A stretch of DNA of 8,599 nucleotides from Limnoraphis robusta CS-951 (GTDB lineage Bacteria > Cyanobacteriota > Cyanobacteriia > Cyanobacteriales > Microcoleaceae): positions 1-8,599 of the forward strand of contig NZ_LATL02000246.1 in assembly GCF_000972705.2 (NCBI RefSeq), in the 5' to 3' direction. The position numbers and the translations under genes are program-made. This document shows, in pieces, positions 1-5,729 of this stretch. Position 1 is the stretch's first letter; every line of letters begins with the position of its first letter. The notes under the pieces are model-generated. The model did not search any database. It saw only the letters and a program-made list of their open reading frames with translations, and was not told the DNA's origin.

Positions 1-146
1 CTACTCCAGAGGGGTGAGTCTCCCCAGTCGTTCATCCCATTTCAGAGATAGTTTCGGTATGCCCTACCGTACTTGAGAAAAAAATGCTTTGTTCTCTGTA
101 CTTGGTGCTTTAAGGTTTTATATGGCCAAAGCATTTCTTGCAAGAA

Positions 147-160
147 CCCCATACCTTAAG
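147..160. repeat. 14-base direct repeat, copy 1 (copy 2 at 257-270)
   Basis: CCCCATACCTTAAG at 147-160 matches CCCCATACCTGAAG at 257-270 in 13 of 14 positions, 110 bases apart. Both copies can pair with GGTAGGGG at 270-277, so two mutually exclusive structures are possible. Confidence 0.6.
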
Positions 161-229
161 TTTTCAAGGTTAATTGCATCGATTAGATGCTGGGTTTTTC
201 AACTGGTTGAATACCCTGCCAGTAGAGTT

Positions 230-235
230 ATTATA
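230..235 (-). promoter_or_regulatory. Extended -10 box of the leftward structured RNA
   Basis: On the minus strand the sequence reads ATGCTATAATAAC, a consensus TATAAT preceded by TGC (extended -10). The tnpB gene further right has the very similar ATGCTACAATAG. No good -35 box is obvious. Transcription would start near 222 and run through the stem-loop region out of the window. Confidence 0.4.
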
Positions 236-256
236 GCATTAGAAAGAGCCTTATAT

Positions 257-277
257 CCCCATACCTGAAGGTAGGGG
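257..277. repeat. Subterminal hairpin of the left element
   Basis: CCCCATACC (257-265) pairs with GGTAGGGG (270-277) around a TGAA loop, with one unpaired T/A bulge. It ends about 10-15 bases before the dps reading frame becomes recognisable, as expected for the imperfect end hairpins of single-strand transposing IS200/IS605 elements. The left arm plus loop is nearly duplicated at 147-160. Confidence 0.5.
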
Positions 278-286
278 CGTGTGCGG

Positions 287-523
287 CAATTTTTGGTAAC
301 CGCTTTAGCCGATCGCTTTGCGATGTACGCCAAACAGGTTCGTGAGGCGATTGACAAAACGGGTGGCTTAGGAGATGCGGATACTGCGGATTTATACACC
401 GAAATCTCACGGACCGTTGATATGCGCTTGTGGTTCCTCGAAGCCCACTTGCAAGGAAGCGACAGTAGTGTTACCAATGGTAGCAGCAGTGCGACAACCA
501 AAGCCACTGCAAACGTGAAATAG
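287..523 (+). pseudogene. dps: dps, C-terminal remnant (DNA-binding ferritin-like protein), truncated by the mobile element
   Basis: The readable peptide, beginning LVTALADRFAMYAKQVREAI and continuing through LGDADTADLYTEISR and LWFLEAHLQ, is the hallmark C-terminal part of cyanobacterial Dps proteins: the last two helices of the four-helix bundle, then a Ser/Thr/Ala-rich tail. Dps proteins protect DNA and store iron by oxidising Fe(II) with peroxide. The usual length is about 160-180 residues, but only about 77 remain. The N-terminal half that supplies the ferroxidase His/Asp/Glu ligands is replaced by the non-coding element sequence at 1-287. A GTG at 281 could start an 80-codon product, but its first codons come from or straddle the junction and no ribosome binding site is evident. 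I judge it non-functional unless the other half lies beyond the element. It is followed 13 bases later by the HTH gene, so the two were probably once co-transcribed. Confidence 0.8.
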
Positions 524-536
524 TATTGATCCGGGA

Positions 537-1193
537 ATGAATCCATTTTCATCACCTGACTATAGCTCCGACTTGCACCGCTTAATGGAAGAGGCGGGGC
601 TTTCTACTGTCAAGGAATTGAGTCAAAAAACGGGGGTTTCTCAGTGGCAAATTATCCGACTGCGACGGGGACTGGCCCGACAAATGCGAGTGGAGATTTT
701 GCTGAAAATTAGTCAAGGACTAAATATTTCTTTAGTTGAATTGTTGGCAACTTTTGCGCCGGAGTCGGTGAGATCTCAAGATGCTGGGGCTTCGGTTAAG
801 GAATTGCAACAAGAGTATCAACACTTGCAAAGCCAGATGGAAAAGCAGCGAGAGTTGCTGTTAGAGGAGTTTGAGCGCTCGAGTTTAAGCATTTTAGAAG
901 CTTGGTTGCTACAATGGCCGACAGTAGCTTATAAAGTTCAACAGAACCCTAAACTGGCGGGGGTGAAATTATTGCCTCTGTTGCGTCCGGTTGAACGGCT
1001 TATGCAACAATGGGGAGTAGAAGCGATCGCCTCTGTGGGTTCGGAGATTCCTTACAATCCCCAGATGCACCAGCTTCTAGAAGGAACCGCTCAAACCGGG
1101 GAAATGGTTGTGGTGCGCTATGCGGGCTATCGATATCGAGGTCAACTTCTGTATCGGGTTAAAGTCAGTCCCTTACAAAAAAGCCAACAATAG
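537..1193 (+). CDS. HTH (XRE-like) protein with coiled coil and GrpE-like C-terminal domain
   Basis: A 218-residue protein. Residues about 20-70 form an XRE/Cro-type helix-turn-helix (TVKELSQKTGVSQWQIIRLRRG), suggesting DNA binding. Residues about 85-118 are a heptad-rich coiled coil (KELQQEYQHLQSQMEKQREL). Residues 145-211 follow the pattern of the GrpE C-terminal region: LLPLLRPVERLM, then GVEAIASVG, then a YNPQMHQLL segment like the FDP..H.A of GrpE, and GEMVVVRYAGYRYRGQLLYRVKV like the GrpE beta-domain. GrpE is the nucleotide-exchange factor of DnaK, and full-length GrpE lacks an N-terminal HTH. The protein may therefore couple DnaK binding to transcription, but that is inference; the fold could also serve only for dimerisation. 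The ATG at 537 lies 13 bases after the dps stop. An intact promoter is not obvious, so the element insertion upstream may have altered its expression. A HIP1 palindrome lies inside (1023). Confidence 0.75.
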   Translation: MNPFSSPDYSSDLHRLMEEAGLSTVKELSQKTGVSQWQIIRLRRGLARQMRVEILLKISQGLNISLVELLATFAPESVRSQDAGASVKELQQEYQHLQSQMEKQRELLLEEFERSSLSILEAWLLQWPTVAYKVQQNPKLAGVKLLPLLRPVERLMQQWGVEAIASVGSEIPYNPQMHQLLEGTAQTGEMVVVRYAGYRYRGQLLYRVKVSPLQKSQQ

Positions 1194-1244
1194 CCCGTCA
1201 CCCCATGAGGCCAACCCTTGGAGAACGGGTGTTCGATTGAAAAT

Positions 1245-1274
1245 TTGGCGATGAGTTCATATCAAGGCTATACT
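1245..1274 (+). promoter_or_regulatory. Candidate sigma70-type promoter of the STAS gene
   Basis: TTGGCG at 1245-1250 and TATACT at 1269-1274 are separated by 18 bases. The predicted start near 1281 leaves a leader of about 40 bases before the ATG at 1321. The box match is moderate and there is no clear Shine-Dalgarno sequence. Confidence 0.4.
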
Positions 1275-1320
1275 AGCGGAAACTGGCGAGTCAATGTCGA
1301 GGCTTCACTTTTAATAAATT

Positions 1321-1653
1321 ATGAGTTCTGATGTTCAAGTGCTTCAACCCCAAGGAATTTTAGACGGAACGAAAGCAAGTGAATTCCGTAAAGAGATTAG
1401 CAATCTCGTCGATAAGGGAGCCAAAACCATCCTGATAGATTTTAAAGATGTCTCCTTTATGGACAGTTCAGGTTTAGGTGCTTTAGTTTTGGCTCTAAAA
1501 ACAGTTCGAGCTGCTGGTAGTAAGTTGATGGTTTGCTCGATTAATGAGCAAATTAAAATCTTATTTGAACTAACCAGTATGGATCGGGTATTCGATATTT
1601 TTGAGAATCGCGAAGAGTTTGAAGAGAAGTATGCTGCTAAAAAAAGCAGTTAA
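1321..1653 (+). CDS. STAS-domain anti-sigma factor antagonist (SpoIIAA/RsbV family)
   Basis: A 110-residue single-domain STAS protein, the normal length for the family. The core motif FMDSSGLGALVLALK places Ser49 (after Asp48) at the position of the phosphorylated serine in SpoIIAA (Ser58). The preceding strand ILIDFKDV and the following GSKLMVCSINEQIKILFELT match the family closely. The unphosphorylated form would bind an RsbW-like kinase and release that kinase's partner. Phosphorylation of Ser49 ends this, and a PP2C phosphatase restores it. Candidates for both enzymes lie within 2 kb (3188-3634 and 1890-3032), although they are on different strands and not in one operon. The Lys/Glu-rich tail (EEKYAAKKSS) is unremarkable. 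The physiological target cannot be read from the window. Confidence 0.9.
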   Translation: MSSDVQVLQPQGILDGTKASEFRKEISNLVDKGAKTILIDFKDVSFMDSSGLGALVLALKTVRAAGSKLMVCSINEQIKILFELTSMDRVFDIFENREEFEEKYAAKKSS

Positions 1654-1732
1654 ATCTTTAACCTCATCTTGGATGATCTAGATTCGGGTGAATAGGGGAA
1701 TGGGGAGACTCTACTTGTACAATTAATCCGAG

Positions 1733-1750
1733 TTTTAAGGCAGCTTAAAA
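1733..1750. repeat. Stem-loop between the convergent STAS and PP2C genes
   Basis: TTTTAAG and CTTAAAA form a perfect 7-bp inverted repeat around GCAG. It lies in the 236-base gap between two convergent genes (1654-1889), which otherwise shows no gene. The stem is AT-rich and not followed by a clear T-run, so it is a weak terminator candidate or a binding site. Confidence 0.3.
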
Positions 1751-1889
1751 GTTGTGAATAATTGGCAAAAGTGGGGAGTATACTTTCATTATTCCTAGAG
1801 TTCTTCCCTTCTCATATTTTTCAGTTGAATCAACAAGTTTAAAGGCTTGGCGGACAGTCAGTTAAGTATTAATTATAGGAATTTAATGA

Positions 1890-3032
1890 CTATTCAAAGT
1901 GAATTTTAAGTAAAGAAAAATCATCTTCAAAAGGATTTCCTGAATTTAAAGCTTTAATCGAATTAAAAAGAGAATCAAGATGATTGGGGAGGGAATAATT
2001 GGAATTGCAGTCAATCAGAAGATTAATAAAAGCATCAAGTCCCCACATTGAACCATCGGGTTGATGGATTTCATAAACTCCATCACTAAAAATAAACAGA
2101 TCACTGGGATTTTTAATCTCGCAACAGTCGTCGCTATATTCAGCTTCTAAAAACATTCCCACAGGCATTCCGGGGGTTTTGAGGCGTTTAACTTGTAGAC
2201 TGTTTTGATCTTGACCCGAAAGCAGAATAGCAGGAGGATGACCGGCACTGGCATAGGTGAGTTTGTGGGTTTTGCGGTTATACACGCCATACCAAATGGT
2301 GAAGTATTTGTCATTTTGATAGGACATTTGAAAGGTACTGTTGAGGGCTTTCAAAACATCACTGGGCTGATAATAATCTATATTAGGAAGTGTACGCGAT
2401 CGCAATAAATTTAAAACCGAAATCGAAGGCAAAGTCGCCCTCAAACCATGTCCGGCTGTATCCATTAAATAAATCGATAAATAATCGGCATCTAGCCAAC
2501 GGTAATCAAAGCAATCACCTCCGAGTTGACGGGAAGGAATAAATTTAGCTTCTATTTTGAGGGGTGTGGAAGTCGGTAGAGGAAGCAAAGATTGTACATA
2601 TTCTGCGGCTTCGGCTAACTCGGCTTCTAGGAGTTGTTTTTGAGTTTGTAAATCTTGACTGAGTTGATGTAAGCGTAAGCCAGCCCTGACTCGGGCGTAC
2701 AACTCGTTCATTTCAATGGGTTTAGAAATAAAATCATCAGCCCCCGCATCCAGACCTTTCACCCGGTCAGAAATTGACCCCAGAGAGGTGAGTAAAAAGA
2801 ATTGAGTGGTGGAGAGTTCAGGATTGAGTTTGACATGACGACAGACCTCAATACCCGTTAATCTGGGCATAATCCAATCACAAATAATCAAAGCAGGGCG
2901 TAATTCTTGCGCTTTTTGAATCCCTTCCTCACCATTACTAGCAACCGAAACATCATAACCCTGGTTTTTGAGAGTTCTCCTTAGCAGCTCCCGAATCACC
3001 GTGTCATCATCAATTACCAAAATTTTAAACAT
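1890..3032 (-). CDS. Response regulator fused to PP2C-type serine phosphatase (RsbU/SpoIIE-like)
   Basis: A 380-residue protein of typical length for fused receiver-PP2C proteins. Residues 1-120 are a CheY-like receiver: acidic pocket Asp8-10, phosphoacceptor Asp52 in ICDWIMP, Thr82 in LLTS and Lys104 in SKP. A predicted coiled coil (about 122-147, QLSQDLQTQKQLLEAELAEA) links it to the phosphatase. Residues about 160-380 are a SpoIIE-type PP2C domain: GGDCFDY (171-177), MDTAGHG with Asp191, AGHPP (263-267), FSDGVYE with Asp317, and DDFS (370-373). All metal-binding aspartates are present. The expected role is to dephosphorylate a STAS antagonist when the receiver is phosphorylated by a histidine kinase, which is not in the window. 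The STAS gene at 1321 is the obvious substrate candidate. It is transcribed divergently from the RsbW-like gene at 3188. Confidence 0.92.
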   Translation of the reverse strand: MFKILVIDDDTVIRELLRRTLKNQGYDVSVASNGEEGIQKAQELRPALIICDWIMPRLTGIEVCRHVKLNPELSTTQFFLLTSLGSISDRVKGLDAGADDFISKPIEMNELYARVRAGLRLHQLSQDLQTQKQLLEAELAEAAEYVQSLLPLPTSTPLKIEAKFIPSRQLGGDCFDYRWLDADYLSIYLMDTAGHGLRATLPSISVLNLLRSRTLPNIDYYQPSDVLKALNSTFQMSYQNDKYFTIWYGVYNRKTHKLTYASAGHPPAILLSGQDQNSLQVKRLKTPGMPVGMFLEAEYSDDCCEIKNPSDLFIFSDGVYEIHQPDGSMWGLDAFINLLIDCNSNYSLPNHLDSLFNSIKALNSGNPFEDDFSLLKIHFE

Positions 3033-3095
3033 GGACGCTCAGGTAATAAAGTAGGGTCGGCAACAAGAGTTTGAATCAATTCTTCGCTTAAATAG

Positions 3096-3123
3096 AGTAT
3101 AGTCCAACAGGTGGGACTGTAAA
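3096..3123 (-). promoter_or_regulatory. Candidate promoter of the receiver-PP2C gene
   Basis: On the minus strand TTTACA (3123-3118) and TATACT (3101-3096) are 16 bases apart, each matching the sigma70 consensus in 5 of 6 positions. The predicted leader is about 55 bases. It lies in the 155-base divergent intergenic region shared with the anti-sigma gene. Confidence 0.5.
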
Positions 3124-3187
3124 CTGAGTGTGGTATCAGTCATCCCTCGTGTTAAATTGATCGTAGATGTAGGTTCTCATACTAAGT

Positions 3188-3634
3188 GTGATTGAATTTG
3201 AAGGTTCAGAACCGTTGCTCCTGCCATGCAAGGTCAAGCTTCAGGCTCCTAATACTCTTGATGCTTTATCCGATATTTTGTCATGGTTTGGTCGATTACA
3301 GCATCCATCGGTTCCCAGTTCCATCTGGATTCGCTGTCAACTGGCTTTGGCTGAAGGATTTACGAATGCGGTTCGTCATGCTCATCGCAACCAACCTCCA
3401 GATGTCAAGGTTGAGATCGAAGTCGCCCTCTGTGAAGAAAAAATTGAAATTCGGATTTGGGATTATGGCCCTCCGTTCGATTTGATGGGAAAGCTTCAAC
3501 AAATGCCTGGTGGTATCGATAAAGGTGCGGGTGGGGGACGAGGTTTGAAGCTGATGCGGGATATTGCTGATTTTTTGAGCTATGAACCCACTGGCGATGG
3601 CCGAAATTGTCTGTTGATTGTTAAAAACTATTAA
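3188..3634 (+). CDS. RsbW/SpoIIAB-like ATP-binding anti-sigma factor / serine-protein kinase
   Basis: A 148-residue GHKL (HATPase_c) protein, the usual size for RsbW-type kinases. The N box is ALAEGFTNAVRHAH (Glu56, Asn60, His64), the G1 box is IWDYGPPFD (Asp92, Gly94), and the G2 box is GAGGGRGLKLM (113-123). The closing strands SYEPTGDGRNCLLIVKNY match the family. Such proteins bind ATP, phosphorylate a STAS antagonist on serine and sequester a partner, classically a sigma factor. The start is a GTG at 3188: an in-frame TAG lies at 3170 and there is no ATG before the conserved region. The ribosome binding site is weak. The gene ends 12 bases from the end of the convergent DUF1350 gene. With the STAS protein and PP2C phosphatase nearby it completes a partner-switching set. 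Confidence 0.88.
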   Translation: MIEFEGSEPLLLPCKVKLQAPNTLDALSDILSWFGRLQHPSVPSSIWIRCQLALAEGFTNAVRHAHRNQPPDVKVEIEVALCEEKIEIRIWDYGPPFDLMGKLQQMPGGIDKGAGGGRGLKLMRDIADFLSYEPTGDGRNCLLIVKNY

Positions 3635-3646
3635 TTCCAATTTCTC

Positions 3647-4411
3647 TTAGGCTGCCAACGGATCAAGCCAATGGAGAACTTCTTGTTTTAATCGATATAA
3701 ATCTCGATAAACTTCTTGTTTAATCCATTGACTGATCGCATCGAAGGGTGTGAAAACTTCCCCAACAGACCAGCTCATATCTTGATTGATGGGGGTTAAA
3801 TGATCACCGCCTAACTGCTGAAGTGCAACCATTCCGGGAAAACAACCTTGTAAAATCTGATTGAGAATTAACGTTTGGTCGATTGTATCTTTGGTAAATT
3901 TGATCAGAAGGTTGCGACGAATTTGATAGCGTTCTTTGATCATACAGTTGGTTTGTTGAGGAGAAGGCGTAAATTCGACCTCCATCATGGATGAAAGTTG
4001 TTCAACGAGGGGAATCGACTCACGCGCCGCATAATTGTTAAAAGAGATCAGAATATTCCCTGCGCGGGTGACGGGAAATAAAGAACCGATCAGTAAGTGC
4101 AGTTTACACCCCATACTATGGCCTAATCCATAAATCGGTAAACCCCTCTGACGCAGACGCCGAGTGGAGTACAAGTCCTCTAAGCCATCCTCAAAGGTCC
4201 ACAGAACTTTTTTTGCCATAATTCCGTGATTGAGGGTATTAATAAAAGGGGTGGCGATGACGGCATATCCTTGTTGAGCGATTTGCTCTAATAGCCATCG
4301 ATAAGTGATTTGTGGTGCTGTCGCGACAAATGCTCCCCCCAGAAAGTGGACAATTGCTTTTGGTCGGGGGGGAATCAAAACCCAGTTGTTAGAAACTTCT
4401 ATCCACTCCAT
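3647..4411 (-). CDS. DUF1350 family alpha/beta-hydrolase-like protein
   Basis: A 254-residue protein matching the DUF1350 family of cyanobacteria and plastids: AIVHFLGGAFVATAPQITYR (19-38), then YAVIATPF, a nucleophile-elbow motif GLGHSMGCKLH with Ser99 (97-101 GHSMG), ILISFNNYAAR (120-130), and GGDHLTP with His204. This pattern suggests a serine hydrolase fold with a Ser-His pair; the acidic residue cannot be assigned with certainty. No substrate is established. No signal peptide or membrane segment is visible, so it is probably cytoplasmic. It is convergent with the RsbW-like gene (12-base gap, with no clear terminator between). Its upstream side (4412-4510) abuts the tnpB element, which may have inserted into its promoter region. 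Confidence 0.85.
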   Translation of the reverse strand: MEWIEVSNNWVLIPPRPKAIVHFLGGAFVATAPQITYRWLLEQIAQQGYAVIATPFINTLNHGIMAKKVLWTFEDGLEDLYSTRRLRQRGLPIYGLGHSMGCKLHLLIGSLFPVTRAGNILISFNNYAARESIPLVEQLSSMMEVEFTPSPQQTNCMIKERYQIRRNLLIKFTKDTIDQTLILNQILQGCFPGMVALQQLGGDHLTPINQDMSWSVGEVFTPFDAISQWIKQEVYRDLYRLKQEVLHWLDPLAA

Positions 4412-4561
4412 AACGGCCTTAAATGCTTTATTTTAACAACAGGATCGAAACTCAATCTTCTAACCTCAGATGGAAGTTAAGTTGATCGGCAATCTTTAAT
4501 CTAATGTTACCAATAAAAAGCAGGTTTAGAGCAAGGTCGTTCACGACGGATTGTTTTATGC

Positions 4562-4567
4562 TACAAT
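4562..4567 (+). promoter_or_regulatory. Extended -10 box of tnpB
   Basis: ATGCTACAATAG contains TACAAT preceded by TGC. A weak -35 (TTCACG, 4540-4545) lies 16 bases upstream within the left-end hairpin. The position argues against the upstream TTG (4551) being the start of translation. Confidence 0.4.
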
Positions 4568-4595
4568 AGTTTATCGTGGCTCGACAATGATAAAC

Positions 4596-5729
4596 ATGAT
4601 TGTCTACGAAATGAAGCTACAAGGAACTGTTGCCCAGTACAGAAGGCTAGACGAAGCTATCCGTACAGGTCGATTCGTCCGTAATAGCATCATTAAAGCG
4701 TGGATAGACGGTCAAGTTAAAAGTCGTAACGACGCTTATGCCTACTGCAAACTGCTGTCAGACAATCCTAGTTTTCCCTGGGTGAATAAACTCAATTCTA
4801 TGGCTCGACAAGCGCACGCGGAGAGAGCATGGGCATCAATTGAACGGTTCTATAAGAATTGTCGGCAAAAAATACCCGGTCATAAAGGATTCCCAAAGTT
4901 TAAAAAATATCAGGTTCGAGCTTCTGTTGAGTATAAAAGCACAGGCTGGAAACTTTCAGAGGATAGACGCTATTTAACATTTTCCGACAAATTTCAATCG
5001 GGGACATTTAAACTTTGGGGTAGTCGAGATTTGCACTTCTATCAACTCCAACAAATTAAACGGGTGAGAGTGATTAGAAGATACGATGGGTATTATGCTC
5101 AATTTTTGATAGACCATGAACGAGAGGAAAATAAAGAACTCACAGGAAAACAAACAGGGCTAGATGTTGGACTTAACTATTTCTACACCGATTCAACAGG
5201 TGAACAGATAGACAACCCCCGCTTTTTAAGAAAAGACGAGCGGCGCATTAAAAAGCTGCAACGTCGGTTATCGAGAACTCAAAAGGGAAGTCAAAACCGC
5301 AAAAAAGCCAAAAATCGCTTAGGGAAGGCGCATCTCAAGGTTTCACGCAGACGTAATGATTGGGTCTGTAAATTGGCTCAACACGTCATCCGGTCTAACG
5401 ACTTGGTAGCAATAGAAAACCTACGGATACGCAATTTAGTTAAAAATCATCATTTAGCTAAGTCAATTAACGATGCTGCTTGGTACAGATTTAGAGAATG
5501 GTTGGAGTATTTTGGGAGAATTTATGGGGTTCCGGTGATTGCCGTTGAACCTGCATACACATCTCAAAACTGCTCAAATTGCGGTGAAAAGGTTGTCAAA
5601 ACTCTCAGTACGAGAACTCATAAATGTCCTCACTGCGGGTATGTAGCAGACCGAGACGAAAATGCCGCCAAAAATATTCTAAAATCTGCATTAAAACAGC
5701 TATCAAATCAAGAAACGGATAAGAAATAG
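4596..5729 (+). CDS. tnpB: TnpB, RNA-guided RuvC-type DNA nuclease of an IS200/IS605 element
   Basis: I chose the ATG at 4596 (MIVYEMKLQGT), which aligns with the usual start of cyanobacterial TnpB, giving 378 residues. The frame is open back to a TTG at 4551 and also has an ATG at 4587, but the promoter overlaps that part. The helical N-terminal region includes FVRNSIIKAWID and SMARQAHAERAW. RuvC-I is GLDVGLNYFYTD (Asp190 from this start), RuvC-II is LVAIENLRIRNL (Glu274), and a four-cysteine zinc finger CSNC...CPHC precedes RuvC-III DRDENAAKNIL (Asp354). All catalytic and zinc residues are present and there is no frameshift, so the enzyme looks active. TnpB is known to cut DNA guided by an RNA made from the right end of its element, the ancestor-type activity of Cas12. 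The lysine/arginine-rich bridge region (KKLQRRLSRTQKGSQNRKKA) fits RNA binding. There is no tnpA partner. Confidence 0.93.
   Translation: MIVYEMKLQGTVAQYRRLDEAIRTGRFVRNSIIKAWIDGQVKSRNDAYAYCKLLSDNPSFPWVNKLNSMARQAHAERAWASIERFYKNCRQKIPGHKGFPKFKKYQVRASVEYKSTGWKLSEDRRYLTFSDKFQSGTFKLWGSRDLHFYQLQQIKRVRVIRRYDGYYAQFLIDHEREENKELTGKQTGLDVGLNYFYTDSTGEQIDNPRFLRKDERRIKKLQRRLSRTQKGSQNRKKAKNRLGKAHLKVSRRRNDWVCKLAQHVIRSNDLVAIENLRIRNLVKNHHLAKSINDAAWYRFREWLEYFGRIYGVPVIAVEPAYTSQNCSNCGEKVVKTLSTRTHKCPHCGYVADRDENAAKNILKSALKQLSNQETDKK

Larger units (their letters stand above)
1..240 (-). ncRNA. Structured RNA, candidate HEARO/omega RNA of an IscB-type element
   Basis: Seen directly: a dense set of inverted repeats in about 220 bases. 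They are GCATC/GATGC (176-190), TTCAAC/GTTGAA inside a GGGT...ACCC frame (192-216), a perfect 10-bp pair AAATGCTTTG/CAAAGCATTT (82-91 with 127-136), CGGTA/TACCG (55-69), and GGGG/CCCC (11-25). All reading frames are closed. On the minus strand it starts just after a TATAAT box and ends near the window edge with GGGGAGACTCACCCC followed by TCTGGAG. From memory, this resembles the conserved 3' part of HEARO RNAs, the guide RNAs lying immediately upstream of iscB. That is a recollection, not an alignment. If correct, an iscB gene should begin just left of the window. Alternatives are a tnpB right-end RNA on the plus strand or another structured leader. Confidence 0.45.
1..287 (-). mobile_element. 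End of an IS200/IS605-like element interrupting dps (partial, runs off the left edge)
   Basis: This stretch has no open reading frame of useful length on either strand but is full of short stem-loops, and it stops where dps coding sequence begins in mid-protein (about 287-293). A subterminal hairpin lies at 257-277 (CCCCATACC, loop TGAA, GGTAGGGG, with one bulged base), which is the kind of end signal IS200/IS605 transposases recognise. A TATAAT box with extended TGC on the minus strand (235-230) points leftwards, out of the window, and closely resembles the TACAAT box of the tnpB element at 4562. I infer that this is the left end of an element whose gene (iscB- or tnpB-like) lies beyond position 1. 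The alternative is the right end of a tnpB on the plus strand. No target duplication is expected for this class and none is seen. Confidence 0.55.

Noticed and set aside
1..287. Group II intron end
   Set aside because: I could not find a domain V hairpin or the 5' GTGCG-type intron start, and the terminal hairpin fits an IS200/IS605 end better.
199..555. 118-codon minus-strand frame across the dps remnant
   Set aside because: It is antisense to the clear dps and HTH reading frames and to the element end, with no recognisable domain.
1023..1030. GCGATCGC sites as specific regulatory operators
   Set aside because: These are HIP1 palindromes scattered genome-wide in cyanobacteria; they are useful for taxonomy but not a local signal.
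1752..1784. Promoter-like TTGTGA...TATACT in the STAS-PP2C gap
   Set aside because: The spacing is 21 bases and no gene follows on that strand.
3192..3640. Overlapping frames on both strands within the RsbW-like gene
   Set aside because: They overlap the gene with intact N, G1 and G2 boxes and show no family features.
4551..4595. TTG start for tnpB giving 392 residues
   Set aside because: The extra N-terminal residues overlap the -10 box and are absent from the usual TnpB start, which matches the ATG at 4596.
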